Of a stretch of 30,505 nucleotides of DNA, positions 1 through 8,622 are shown in pieces; positions within the stretch are counted from its first letter, which is position 1, and each line of letters starts with the position of its first letter. Source of the DNA: Bacillota bacterium. GTDB taxonomy: Bacteria > Bacillota > Clostridia > Christensenellales > Aristaeellaceae. A program made the position numbers and the translations under genes. The stretch covers positions 1 to 30,505 of the forward strand of contig JAEYOV010000058.1 of assembly GCA_023411395.1 (NCBI GenBank). The letters are read 5' to 3'. A model generated the notes under the pieces. The model searched no databases. It worked only from the letters and a program-made list of their open reading frames with translations, and was not told the DNA's origin.

Positions 1-75
1 GACAACGCCCGTACCGACAACGCCCGCACCGACAACGCCCGTACCGACAACGCCCGTGCCGACGACACCCGCACC
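1..75 (+). repeat. 15-bp tandem repeat encoding a Pro-Thr linker
   Basis: Five consecutive 15-bp units of the form GACAACGCCCGTACC are seen; the last is more divergent. In the reading frame of the gene that ends at 841 they encode repeats of the type T-T-P-V/A-P. This is a low-complexity extracytoplasmic linker. Such DNA expands and contracts by slippage, so copy number probably varies between strains. It is not CRISPR: there are no unique spacers. Confidence 0.85.
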
Positions 76-841
76 GGCATTGGCACCTACGCCTGATATT
101 AAGATGACGATAAAGCAAGACGATTCATTGAAAATCGTTAACTGCGAGAGCTTTGTCAGTTTGCGGTCAATACCTGACGGCAATCATACGGCAGGCAGGA
201 AAACGATCAATCTCAATGATAAGGTAACGTTTATACGGACTGCTGAGAATGGCTTTTATCTTGTGGATTATAAGGGCAAGAGCGGATATATACTTGCCGC
301 CTATTTGGCGCCTGTTAACTCTGAAATATTCAAAGGTTCTGTCAGCAAGCCGAATTTTGACCGGTCTTTCAACCAGAATGATTTGACGGTGAATGGCATC
401 AAGGTCAATAGTTCAGGGATACAGGACATCAGGAATCTATACGGTGATCCTGTCATCATTCAGGAAACGGACCGGCAGATCATATGGAAATACAACGATT
501 TTAGTGTTTCCATCAGCAAATCCACATCCAAGGCGGTACAAATCGACATTTATAACTTCAATGCGTATGGCCCCCGCCAATTATGTGTCGGGATGAACAT
601 GGCCGAGGCTTTGAACACGTTCCCCATGAATAATTCCCGAATACTCAGTGGGAGCGTTACGCACGATCTGATTTTGTATTCCAGTACAAATGAGATGCTT
701 GATCCCCCGTACGCTGTGATACGGAATGACGGAGATGGCGGGAACGGCGTCATCAAATTTTATGATCCTGTAAAAAACGCCTGCATGGACATTACGATTC
801 AAAACAGCCGGATCAAGTATATTTCTGTTTATGTGAAATAA
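2..841 (+). CDS. Secreted/surface protein with Pro-Thr linker and SH3-like domain (5' truncated)
   Basis: The frame is open from the left edge of the window, so the true start lies outside. The GTG at 56 is inside the repeat linker and is unlikely to be the start. After the linker (to about 95) comes a bacterial SH3-like domain, about 120-330, with the typical pattern VSLRSIPDG...G....VTFI....GFYLVDYKGKSGYILAAYLAPV. The rest (about 370-841) is a globular region with two segments of similar layout (DIRNLYGDP... and GMNMAEALNTFP...), each ending in beta strands. This loosely resembles tandem BamE-like folds, which is a guess from pattern only. SH3-like domains of this type usually bind cell-wall or surface ligands outside the membrane. 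The linker-plus-SH3 design is shared with the giant gene downstream. Function beyond surface binding is unknown. Confidence 0.75.
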   Translation, partial: TTPVPTTPAPTTPVPTTPVPTTPAPALAPTPDIKMTIKQDDSLKIVNCESFVSLRSIPDGNHTAGRKTINLNDKVTFIRTAENGFYLVDYKGKSGYILAAYLAPVNSEIFKGSVSKPNFDRSFNQNDLTVNGIKVNSSGIQDIRNLYGDPVIIQETDRQIIWKYNDFSVSISKSTSKAVQIDIYNFNAYGPRQLCVGMNMAEALNTFPMNNSRILSGSVTHDLILYSSTNEMLDPPYAVIRNDGDGGNGVIKFYDPVKNACMDITIQNSRIKYISVYVK

Positions 842-1200
842 ACGGCGGGATTCAAACCATAACTTTTGAGAAACCGCCTAGTATTTGGCGGCGCCATGGA
901 ATGATGGCAGCCTTTGGCCGGGGGCATTCGCCTTCCGGTTCTTTCTCATTTCCTCATTGCATCTGCCTCCATTTCCGGTGTTGACAACTGAATATATGCC
1001 GGAGCTTTCGGGTTTGGTGCGGCGTTACGGTCATATCCGCATCTGTCACCATGGATTCTTCATGATTTCAAATATTTTATGAGCAGGGCATTTGCGCATT
1101 GACACTGTTTTTTAGCCGTGTTACCATGACTCTGGAAGAAAGGCGCGTGCTTGTTGGTCATGCGCCATTTATAATGAGATGACAAGGGGATACGGGTCCT
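842..1200. other. Intergenic region, no gene seen
   Basis: About 360 bp without a convincing coding frame; the short open frames here have no ribosome site or recognisable protein. A small inverted repeat CCGCC/GGCGG (874-878 and 887-891, 8-nt loop) lies just after the upstream stop codon. It has no T-run, so it is a poor terminator candidate. A possible promoter for the giant gene is listed separately. Confidence 0.6.
1099..1127 (+). promoter_or_regulatory. Possible sigma-A promoter of the giant surface-protein gene
   Basis: A perfect TTGACA (1099-1104) is followed after 17 nt by TACCAT (1122-1127), which matches TATAAT at four of six positions. It lies about 75 nt upstream of the ATG at 1201. 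The -35 box and spacing are good and the -10 is weak. Confidence 0.35.
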
Positions 1201-4200
1201 ATGAGTTACATGAGATATGCCCGGAAACAGATTGCCATTCTGACGGTTTTTGTTTTGATCGTTAACCTTGTCATGCCGGTATTGTTTTATAAGAGTATGC
1301 AATCCCCGCTCATGAGTCATGCCGCCGGTGAATCAATGAGCAGCCCGACGGATAGCCCTGAGCCCACGGCAACGCCTGAGCCCACGGCAACGCCTGAACC
1401 CACGGCAACGCCTGAGCCCACGGCAGCGCCCGAACCTACAGCAACGCCCGAACCCACGGATTCGCCTGAGCCTGCGCTGACCCCTGAACCTGACGCAATT
1501 GATTGCACCCGTGACGCAACCTACAGCATTTCCTTTACCCAAGGGTACGTGGAAGTGCTTCGTGATGCCGGACTCTTTGAAAGCGGAACGGTGCAGGAGG
1601 CAGCCGCACACATCGGCAGGGGCATGGCCTATGCCATTTCCCGGGTAAATGCCGGCTATGGCAATGACCGGCTGAAAATCGCCTTTGCTGCGCCGGACGG
1701 CGTGCAGGTTGGCTATGTGGCCGCCGGGAACCTGCGGCCCATGGATGCTGAAGAAACCGGCGCATTTGTGGCGGCAAACCGGCATACCAGCAGCTTTTTC
1801 TATCAGGATGACGAAAACTGTCCGCTGGATGTGCTTTCACTGACATTCGTAGAGGCGGAGGAACCCGCGCCGGAACCGACCGGGGAGCCAGAGGCCGGCC
1901 AAATGCAGAGCTTTGGCCTGTTGGGCGGCTTCCAACTGATGTCCTTGGGGGATATTGTTACCCGGTATGATTTTGACCTGTATCCGGGAGCCGCGGCGCA
2001 TGCCGATGTTGTTATCGACCTTTCAGGCTTGCAGGATGCGACCTTTGCCGGCATTTCCGGACTGGTTGAAAATACGGACTATACGGTTTTGGAAACGAGC
2101 GTCGTTATCAGCACGAGCTATCTTTCCGCCTTGGCCGCCGGGACACATCAGCTCACACTGGACTTCAGCGGAAGCCAGCAGGTTGTCATTGAAATCACTG
2201 TCGCCGATACGGCGCCTGTTTTCAGCGTATCCCCGGCAGCGGCGGTGTTCGACCTCCGGGAGGAAAGCCCGCACCATGCGGACATATCGTTTACGCTGAC
2301 AACGGCCAACACCATGTTTTGGGGCATCGAGAGCATGGAAGCGGGCATGGATTTTACGCTTTCCGGGGATACGGTGACCCTATCCAAGGAAGCTCTCGGC
2401 CTTATGCCTTTGGGTGAGAGCCAAGTGAATTTTGTTTTCACTCCCGGCGGCATCTTCCCTGTAACGCTGATGGTGTACAGCGGCGTCCATACGGAGGCGC
2501 TTACGCCTGCAAGCGCTGTTTTTGACCATGCCGCACCTGGTGATATCGCTGTGGGGATGCAGCTGGCAGGCTGCGCGTTTGAGGGGATCGAAGGGTTAAC
2601 GGAGGGCACCGATTATTCCTATGCCAATGATACTGTCACCTTGAAGCAAGCGTATCTCAAAACGCTGTTCCCCGGCCATTATGATTTGACGCTTGCCCTG
2701 GACTGCGGGGACGGCATCCCCTTTTCGCTGGATGTTGCGGATTCAGTCCCGGTAGCGCAGCTTACAACGCCTTTTCGTGATCCTGTATACGACAAGTATG
2801 AGGGCAGCGGTCCGAATCATGATACAATTCGTGTCTGGGTAACACCGACGGATATCAATTTGCTGGGGATCCTCGGCCTGCCGGCACTCAGTTATACTGA
2901 TCACTATTTGGTGGAAATGGTTGGAGAAGGTGTCATCATACAAAAAGAAGTCATTCTTTCCATGCCCGGGCTGCACAGCCTGGAAAATGGAGAGCACACG
3001 CTGTATTTTGTGTTTGAGGGGATGCGCTTCGTTCCATTTATCTTGACGGTCAAGGATTCCACGCCGATTCTTTATGTGGACGGTGTGGACGTAGCAGCAG
3101 GTTCGGGGGATGGCTGGAGCTATGCGGGCAATCTTCTTACAATCACCGCAAGCGGGCTGACGGTAAGCGGCAGCAGCGATACGGCCTCCATTCAGGCGGA
3201 TGCGTCCGTAACCGGCATTACGCTGGATGGCTTGCGGCTCAACGCCGGTAATTTCACATATACCGGAACCATATCGGATATACTTGAAATCCAATTGACA
3301 GGCACAAGCGCCATTACCGGGCGCGTATACAGCGCCAATGGCGGCTTCATTTTTGACGGGCCTGGTTCCCTGTCGGTTACGAACACAGCAGGAGAGTATG
3401 CAATAGCAGCCGGAAGCCATATGGAAATACGGGGCGGCGATATATCAGTCACCAGCGGCGGTAGACCCAGCTACGGCATTTACTTGTTCTCCGGCGTGGT
3501 AAGCATTAGCGGCGGTAATGTTACAGCCATAGCCAACGCCAGCGGAACAGGCAACGGATATGGCATTTACGGGAGCGCAGGGGTCGCCGTTTCCGGCGGT
3601 ACTGTAACGGCTTATGGCAACGGTAATAATTATGGTTATGGTATCTACACCTTTTCGGGAGATATCAGCATCAGCGGCGGCACAGTAACCGCAGATGGCA
3701 ATGGAAGTAATTACAGCTATGGCTTATACGCCGCCGGCTCTGTTCAGATTAGCGGCGGGTCAGTAATAGCGCGGGGGATCGGCACTTATCAAAGTTATGG
3801 TCTAAGGGCATCTTCATCATCCATATCTGCCATTGGCGGATCAGACACATACGTGGAAGCCATTGGGTATGCATCCGCAATCGCAACCCTCACATCAGTC
3901 ATGGTGAATGAACAGCAGGTCAGCGTATATGATGGCTGGCATGCCGTTTATGAAAACGGGAAGCTGGAGCAATACAGAAAGCCGAACAGCCTCAAAATCG
4001 GCGGCATGACCTATGACCAGGCCGCACTGCATGGCAATATCGCCGGTGATGGCTGGGCATGGAACTGGCTATGGAATCAGGTTACTTTACAGGGGTATCA
4101 TGGCGGAGAGATTGCCTTCTCATGCTCTTCACCCCTCTCCCTGATTCTTGCGGATGGAACGGAAAACACCGTGACGGGGAACAATGGATATGCAATTGCG

Positions 4201-7200
4201 GTAACAAGACTCACAATCTCGGGCAATGGCAGCCTGACTGCAGCCGGAACCAGAAGCGGAGTCGGTTATGGGTATGGCATATATGTAAACGACCTCACAG
4301 TTCTTGGCGGGGCGGTGACGGCTACCGGCAATGCCAATGAGGGTGACAGTGATACTGCATATGGCATCTATGCATTGGTCAATGGTATTACCATATCGGG
4401 CGGGACGGTAACAGCGGTCGCAAATGGCAGCGACTATGGCTATGGCCTGTATGCGAGTAATGTGACCATTCATGGGGGAACGGTGTCAGTCAGCGGAAGC
4501 GGCAAGTACACTGGCTCCAATATTTTCGCCTCTGGCGATATAGTAGTTACTGGTGGTTCTTTAGAGGCGGTCACAAGCAATGTGAATGCATTTAATATAT
4601 ACGCATCCGATGACCTAAATGTAAGCGGCGGCACATTAAAAGCAAGCAAAGGATTATGTGGGATATTCGTACATGATGATATCACAATCAGCGGTGGCAA
4701 AGTTACAGCAAGCGGAGCAAGTGGTGGTATAAGCGCAAATGGAGATATTGATATTAGCGGAGGTACTATCATTGCATGCGGCGATACGTATGGCATAGAT
4801 ACTTATTCAATTGAAATCAGTGGTTCGGCGTATGTTTACGGGGTTGGTACTGCAAGAGCATTTGATCCATCTTTAGTAACAGTAAATGGCCAGCAGGTAA
4901 GTACTTCGGGTTGGATATATGCCCTTTACGATAATGGGAAGCTGCAAAAAATTGATGGGCCATCCAGCATGACGATAGAAGGCAGCAGCTATGGCCCATC
5001 ATCTCTCTATATGGGAATAGAAGAAGAGACCTGGTCATGGGATATGGATGCCCGCCGGTTAACACTTCATGGCTATAACGGTGGCAGAATCTATTCAAAC
5101 GGTTCCTCTGCCCTTAATCTGTTACTGGCTGAAGGCACGGAGAACACTGTAACCAATCAAGAAGGAAGCGCGATTTCAGCTTCGTCTATCACGATTTCTG
5201 GTAAAGGGACTTTGATTGCTAGCGGTAGCAGCGGAAGCAGTGTCAGTAGCACAGGTTGTGGCTTGTATGCATCTTCCGGCGATATTATCATCAACAGCGG
5301 AAGTACTGTGATGACGTCTGGAAGTTATCGAGGTTTATCCGCAGCTTCCGGAAATGTAACCATCAACGGTGGGACTGTATTGGCATGCGCTACCTCAAGT
5401 GGTTATGTTTATGGCATATATGCATTCTCTGATATTATAATAAGCGGAACGACTGCCTGTGTAAAAGCAGCCGGAACTCATGCGGCATTTAATAAATCCA
5501 CCATCATAGTCAATGGTCAGCCGGCAGATGTATCCGGAATGAAACAGGCCGCTTATATAAACGGAGTGATCACACAGCTCAATGCGCCTCACAGCTTGAC
5601 CATTGGCGGGGAAAGCTATCCCATTCTGACCCTTTTGAAGAATGATCTCACAAGAGACGGCTGGGCGTGGGATTGCGATACAAGCCGGTTGACACTCAAA
5701 GGTTATAGCGGAGGCAGGATCATAAGCACCGGTCCGGTCACGCTGCAAATCACACTGGCGGCAAATACGCAGAGCAGCGTCATGAATCTGGAGCCGGACG
5801 GCATTGCCATTCGATCCGCATCTGTTGAGATCGGCGGAAGCGGCAGACTGGCGGTGCGGGGAAGCTTTGCAGGCATATATGCGGACAACCTTATTTCATT
5901 TGTTGGTACGAAGGCATTTGTAAGGGTGTGGGGCATAAATTCGCTTATAGCCGGTACAATCACCGCTAACGGCAATCCGGTATCCATGCCGGAAACTTGG
6001 AATCATGCCGTGTATGAAAACGGGGTTCTCAGAAAGGTGGGTACACCCCCCAGGCTGGATATTGGAGAAGAAAGCTTTTCAGACGATGCGCTTTTCAACG
6101 ATATCACCGGACAAGATTGGACCTGGGACTGGGAAACGGCTCAACTGTCGCTCAACGGCTACACAGGGACCTATATCCAATGCTATTGGAATTCATCCCT
6201 CTCCCTTGTTCTGGCGCCGGGAACACACAATCATCTATCCGGCGTTTGGGTACAAAGCGGTCCCCTTTTCATTACGGGCAGCGGTTCCCTGACTGCAAGA
6301 AGTCTCTATGCCGGCGGTGATTCCATTTTCGTCACCGACAGCGTGGTGCTTGCGCAGGAGTATAGCGCCGGCAGCCTTGTGGTGCAGGGCAGCCTGTTCT
6401 TCACCGGCAGCGACCATGTTTATACGCTTTTAAAGGACGCCACCATCAGAAAGAACCTGATCCTGCCTGCCGGGAACAAATACATCATACCCGCGGGGCG
6501 CAAGGTGACCATTGCCCAGGGTGCGACGCTTATCGTCAACGGCGAACTGGTCAACAACGGCACGGTTACCGGCAACATCGTCTCCGGGAACGGCAACAGC
6601 TCGAAGATTTCTTTTGTATCCCTTGTTCCCAACACCAAAACCATCCATGTCAACCAATCATTCACGCCGGCTGTGGCCATCACCCCCAGCTACGCGGCCA
6701 ACAAACAGGTGACATGGAGCAGCAGCAACACCGCCGTCGCCACGGTTGGCAGCACCGGTCTGGTAACGGGCAAAAAGGCCGGCACGGCCGTCATCCGGGC
6801 AACCGCCAAGGATGGCAGCGGCGCGTATGGCCAGTGCACCGTAACCGTAAAACAATATGTGACGCAACTAACGCTGAACAGAACCAGCGTTTCGGTCATT
6901 CCGGGCAAAACGTATACGCTGACGGCAGCAGCTTTGCCTGCCGACGCGTCCGACAAGCAGGTGACGTGGTCCAGCAGCAATACCGCAGTGGCGAGGGTGA
7001 GTGCCGCAGGCGTCGTAACGGGAGTCAGCCTGGGCAAGGCGACCATCACGGCAGCTACCAAGGACGGCAGCAATGTCAAAGCTTCCTGCAGCGTAACTGT
7101 CGTGCCGCCTGTTTCCGGCGTCACGCTGAATCTGAACAGGATCACCATTGGCGTCAGTCAGGCCGTAACCACGGTGAAGGCAAGTGTGACCGCCGGCAGC

Positions 7201-8391
7201 ACCGCCAACAAAGCGCTTGTGTGGTCAAGCAAAGACGCCTCCATTGCTACCGTTGACGCAAACGGCAAAATTACCGGCGTGAAGGTGGGCACCGCTGCCA
7301 TTACCGCCACGGCGGCGGACGGCAGCGGAAAATCGGCATCGGTCAGCGTAACGGTGGTTGCCAAGGGGAAGGGCGTCACGGGTATTAAACTGAGTGCGTC
7401 CAGCGCAACGGTATATGAGAAAAAGACGCTTACCTTGAAGGCGGTGCTCACGCCATCATCGCCCACGAACGCGGCGGTCGTCTGGACCAGCAGCAATACG
7501 GCGGCGGCCACTGTCAGTTCCAAGGGCGTCGTGACAGCGGTAAAAGAGGGGACCGCGGCCATCACCGCCGTCAGTTCCAGCGGAATTTCCGCCAAGTGCG
7601 TGATTACCGTGATCCCGGTGCCGGTAAGCGGCGTGAAGATGAACAAGACCAGCATATCCATGCTGGCCGGTGCATCCTATCAGCTTACAGCCACCGTTTC
7701 GCCTTCGGATGCGAAAAACAAAACGCTTGCCTGGAGCAGCAGCAATACAGCCGTGGCCACCGTCAGCGCCAGCGGCAAGGTGGCGGCCAAGGGCGTGGGT
7801 ACGGCCACCATCACCGCAAAAAGCGTGAACGGCAAAACAGCCACGTGCAAGGTCACCGTCAAACCGGTGAAGGTGACCAGGATCACCCTCAACACAAGAA
7901 AGACCACCATCACCATTGGCCGGGGTGAATCGCTCGGCAAGAAAGTGCGGCTGATTCCAACCATCGCTCCATCCAATGCTACGATCCGCACACTGGCCTG
8001 GTCGACCTCCAACAGCAAGGTGGCGGTGGTCGATCAAAACGGCACGGTCACCAGCGTAGGGTATGGCAGAGCTACCATCACGGCAACAGCCAGGGATGGC
8101 AGCAGGCGGAAAGCTACATGTGCCGTGACCGTGGCGGCGGTCAAAGTTGCCTCCCTGAAGATAACGGGCAAATCCACCATGGCTGCGGGAGGCAGGCAGA
8201 AGCTGGCGGCAACTGTTTTGCCGGCAAATGCGCTGAACAGTTCCGTTACCTGGACCAGCTCAAACAGCAGGATTGCCACGGTAGACGCGCAGGGAAATGT
8301 GGTGGCCCTTGCCAAAGGCACCGTCACCATCACCGCAAAGGCCAGGGATGGAAGCGGCAAGAAGGCAACTAAAAGGATTACGGTGCAATAG
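1201..8391 (+). CDS. Giant modular surface protein: X2-like, beta-helix cassettes, seven Big_2 domains
   Basis: 2396 residues. An N-terminal signal peptide has a hydrophobic core at 11-29 and possible cleavage after Ala41. A PEPTAT repeat linker spans residues 53-98. Residues about 100-190 resemble an SH3-like domain ending in GYVAAGNLRPM. Residues about 246-620 hold four tandem modules of the CBM_X2 type (pattern GI.GL..G.DYT.....V.....YL..L..G...L...F). Residues about 624-1800 hold five cassettes of right-handed beta-helix sequence rich in ISGGTVTA and YGIY. Four are separated by a repeated linker (VNGQQVS...YENGKL...SLTIGG.SY). Seven Big_2 Ig-like domains (residues about 1801-2396, each with WSSSNTAVATV and G.A.ITA) finish the protein. 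No LPXTG sorting signal or C-terminal membrane helix is seen. The start is ATG 1201 with AAGGGG about 11 nt upstream; an in-frame ATG at 1210 is also possible. Likely an adhesin or glycan-binding surface protein; the ligand is unknown. Confidence 0.85.
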   Translation: MSYMRYARKQIAILTVFVLIVNLVMPVLFYKSMQSPLMSHAAGESMSSPTDSPEPTATPEPTATPEPTATPEPTAAPEPTATPEPTDSPEPALTPEPDAIDCTRDATYSISFTQGYVEVLRDAGLFESGTVQEAAAHIGRGMAYAISRVNAGYGNDRLKIAFAAPDGVQVGYVAAGNLRPMDAEETGAFVAANRHTSSFFYQDDENCPLDVLSLTFVEAEEPAPEPTGEPEAGQMQSFGLLGGFQLMSLGDIVTRYDFDLYPGAAAHADVVIDLSGLQDATFAGISGLVENTDYTVLETSVVISTSYLSALAAGTHQLTLDFSGSQQVVIEITVADTAPVFSVSPAAAVFDLREESPHHADISFTLTTANTMFWGIESMEAGMDFTLSGDTVTLSKEALGLMPLGESQVNFVFTPGGIFPVTLMVYSGVHTEALTPASAVFDHAAPGDIAVGMQLAGCAFEGIEGLTEGTDYSYANDTVTLKQAYLKTLFPGHYDLTLALDCGDGIPFSLDVADSVPVAQLTTPFRDPVYDKYEGSGPNHDTIRVWVTPTDINLLGILGLPALSYTDHYLVEMVGEGVIIQKEVILSMPGLHSLENGEHTLYFVFEGMRFVPFILTVKDSTPILYVDGVDVAAGSGDGWSYAGNLLTITASGLTVSGSSDTASIQADASVTGITLDGLRLNAGNFTYTGTISDILEIQLTGTSAITGRVYSANGGFIFDGPGSLSVTNTAGEYAIAAGSHMEIRGGDISVTSGGRPSYGIYLFSGVVSISGGNVTAIANASGTGNGYGIYGSAGVAVSGGTVTAYGNGNNYGYGIYTFSGDISISGGTVTADGNGSNYSYGLYAAGSVQISGGSVIARGIGTYQSYGLRASSSSISAIGGSDTYVEAIGYASAIATLTSVMVNEQQVSVYDGWHAVYENGKLEQYRKPNSLKIGGMTYDQAALHGNIAGDGWAWNWLWNQVTLQGYHGGEIAFSCSSPLSLILADGTENTVTGNNGYAIAVTRLTISGNGSLTAAGTRSGVGYGYGIYVNDLTVLGGAVTATGNANEGDSDTAYGIYALVNGITISGGTVTAVANGSDYGYGLYASNVTIHGGTVSVSGSGKYTGSNIFASGDIVVTGGSLEAVTSNVNAFNIYASDDLNVSGGTLKASKGLCGIFVHDDITISGGKVTASGASGGISANGDIDISGGTIIACGDTYGIDTYSIEISGSAYVYGVGTARAFDPSLVTVNGQQVSTSGWIYALYDNGKLQKIDGPSSMTIEGSSYGPSSLYMGIEEETWSWDMDARRLTLHGYNGGRIYSNGSSALNLLLAEGTENTVTNQEGSAISASSITISGKGTLIASGSSGSSVSSTGCGLYASSGDIIINSGSTVMTSGSYRGLSAASGNVTINGGTVLACATSSGYVYGIYAFSDIIISGTTACVKAAGTHAAFNKSTIIVNGQPADVSGMKQAAYINGVITQLNAPHSLTIGGESYPILTLLKNDLTRDGWAWDCDTSRLTLKGYSGGRIISTGPVTLQITLAANTQSSVMNLEPDGIAIRSASVEIGGSGRLAVRGSFAGIYADNLISFVGTKAFVRVWGINSLIAGTITANGNPVSMPETWNHAVYENGVLRKVGTPPRLDIGEESFSDDALFNDITGQDWTWDWETAQLSLNGYTGTYIQCYWNSSLSLVLAPGTHNHLSGVWVQSGPLFITGSGSLTARSLYAGGDSIFVTDSVVLAQEYSAGSLVVQGSLFFTGSDHVYTLLKDATIRKNLILPAGNKYIIPAGRKVTIAQGATLIVNGELVNNGTVTGNIVSGNGNSSKISFVSLVPNTKTIHVNQSFTPAVAITPSYAANKQVTWSSSNTAVATVGSTGLVTGKKAGTAVIRATAKDGSGAYGQCTVTVKQYVTQLTLNRTSVSVIPGKTYTLTAAALPADASDKQVTWSSSNTAVARVSAAGVVTGVSLGKATITAATKDGSNVKASCSVTVVPPVSGVTLNLNRITIGVSQAVTTVKASVTAGSTANKALVWSSKDASIATVDANGKITGVKVGTAAITATAADGSGKSASVSVTVVAKGKGVTGIKLSASSATVYEKKTLTLKAVLTPSSPTNAAVVWTSSNTAAATVSSKGVVTAVKEGTAAITAVSSSGISAKCVITVIPVPVSGVKMNKTSISMLAGASYQLTATVSPSDAKNKTLAWSSSNTAVATVSASGKVAAKGVGTATITAKSVNGKTATCKVTVKPVKVTRITLNTRKTTITIGRGESLGKKVRLIPTIAPSNATIRTLAWSTSNSKVAVVDQNGTVTSVGYGRATITATARDGSRRKATCAVTVAAVKVASLKITGKSTMAAGGRQKLAATVLPANALNSSVTWTSSNSRIATVDAQGNVVALAKGTVTITAKARDGSGKKATKRITVQ
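1357..1494 (+). repeat. 18-bp tandem repeat encoding PEPTAT linker
   Basis: Nearly eight 18-bp units (CCTGAGCCCACGGCAACG and variants) run in frame inside the giant surface-protein gene and encode PEPTAT, PEPTAA, PEPTDS and PEPALT. The last units are the most diverged. This is a flexible, probably wall-spanning linker and a likely slippage site. Confidence 0.85.
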
Positions 8392-8439
8392 GAAGGCAGC
8401 GTCCCGCGCCGGGGAAGATGACTTGGCAGCAACAAAAAA

Positions 8440-8475
8440 CGGGGAGCGGCAAGCGCTGCTCCCCGATTGCTTTTT
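8440..8475. terminator. Bidirectional intrinsic terminator between convergent genes
   Basis: An 11-bp stem (8440-8450 pairing with 8555-8565 minus 100, i.e. 8455-8465) with one G-T wobble closes a four-base loop AAGC at 8451-8454. On the plus strand it is followed by ATTGCTTTTT. On the minus strand the six A at 8434-8439 become a run of six U directly after the stem. It ends the giant surface-protein transcript on one side and the sugar-oxidoreductase operon on the other. Confidence 0.85.
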
Positions 8476-8500
8476 ATTGAGGCGTTCAGGAGATTTGCCT

Positions 8501-8614
8501 ATGAGGCAATACAGTATCAAAGGAACTATCGCAGGTGTTCCAGTTGACGATTCCGCCGATGGTATGTGGGGAATCTGTAACAGCTTATGCGGCCCTGATG
8601 AAATGGTTCAATAA
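8501..8614 (+). CDS. Possible 37-residue small protein, unknown
   Basis: ATG 8501 is preceded by AGGAG with 8-nt spacing, a good ribosome site. The frame runs 37 codons to TAA at 8614 and contains two Cys in the segment WGICNSLCGP. It begins only 26 nt after the T-run of the bidirectional terminator and ends 9 nt before the stop codon of the convergent oxidoreductase gene. No promoter was found between the terminator and the ATG, and no family was recognised. It may be a real small protein, a gene remnant, or chance. Low confidence. Confidence 0.25.
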   Translation: MRQYSIKGTIAGVPVDDSADGMWGICNSLCGPDEMVQ

Positions 8615-8622
8615 AAGCTCCT

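Noticed and set aside
1..75. Short direct repeats that could suggest a CRISPR array
   Set aside because: The units are contiguous 15-mers in frame with a Pro-Thr linker; there are no spacers and no cas genes.
874..891. Hairpin CCGCC/GGCGG after the first gene as a terminator
   Set aside because: The stem is only five base pairs and no T-run follows.
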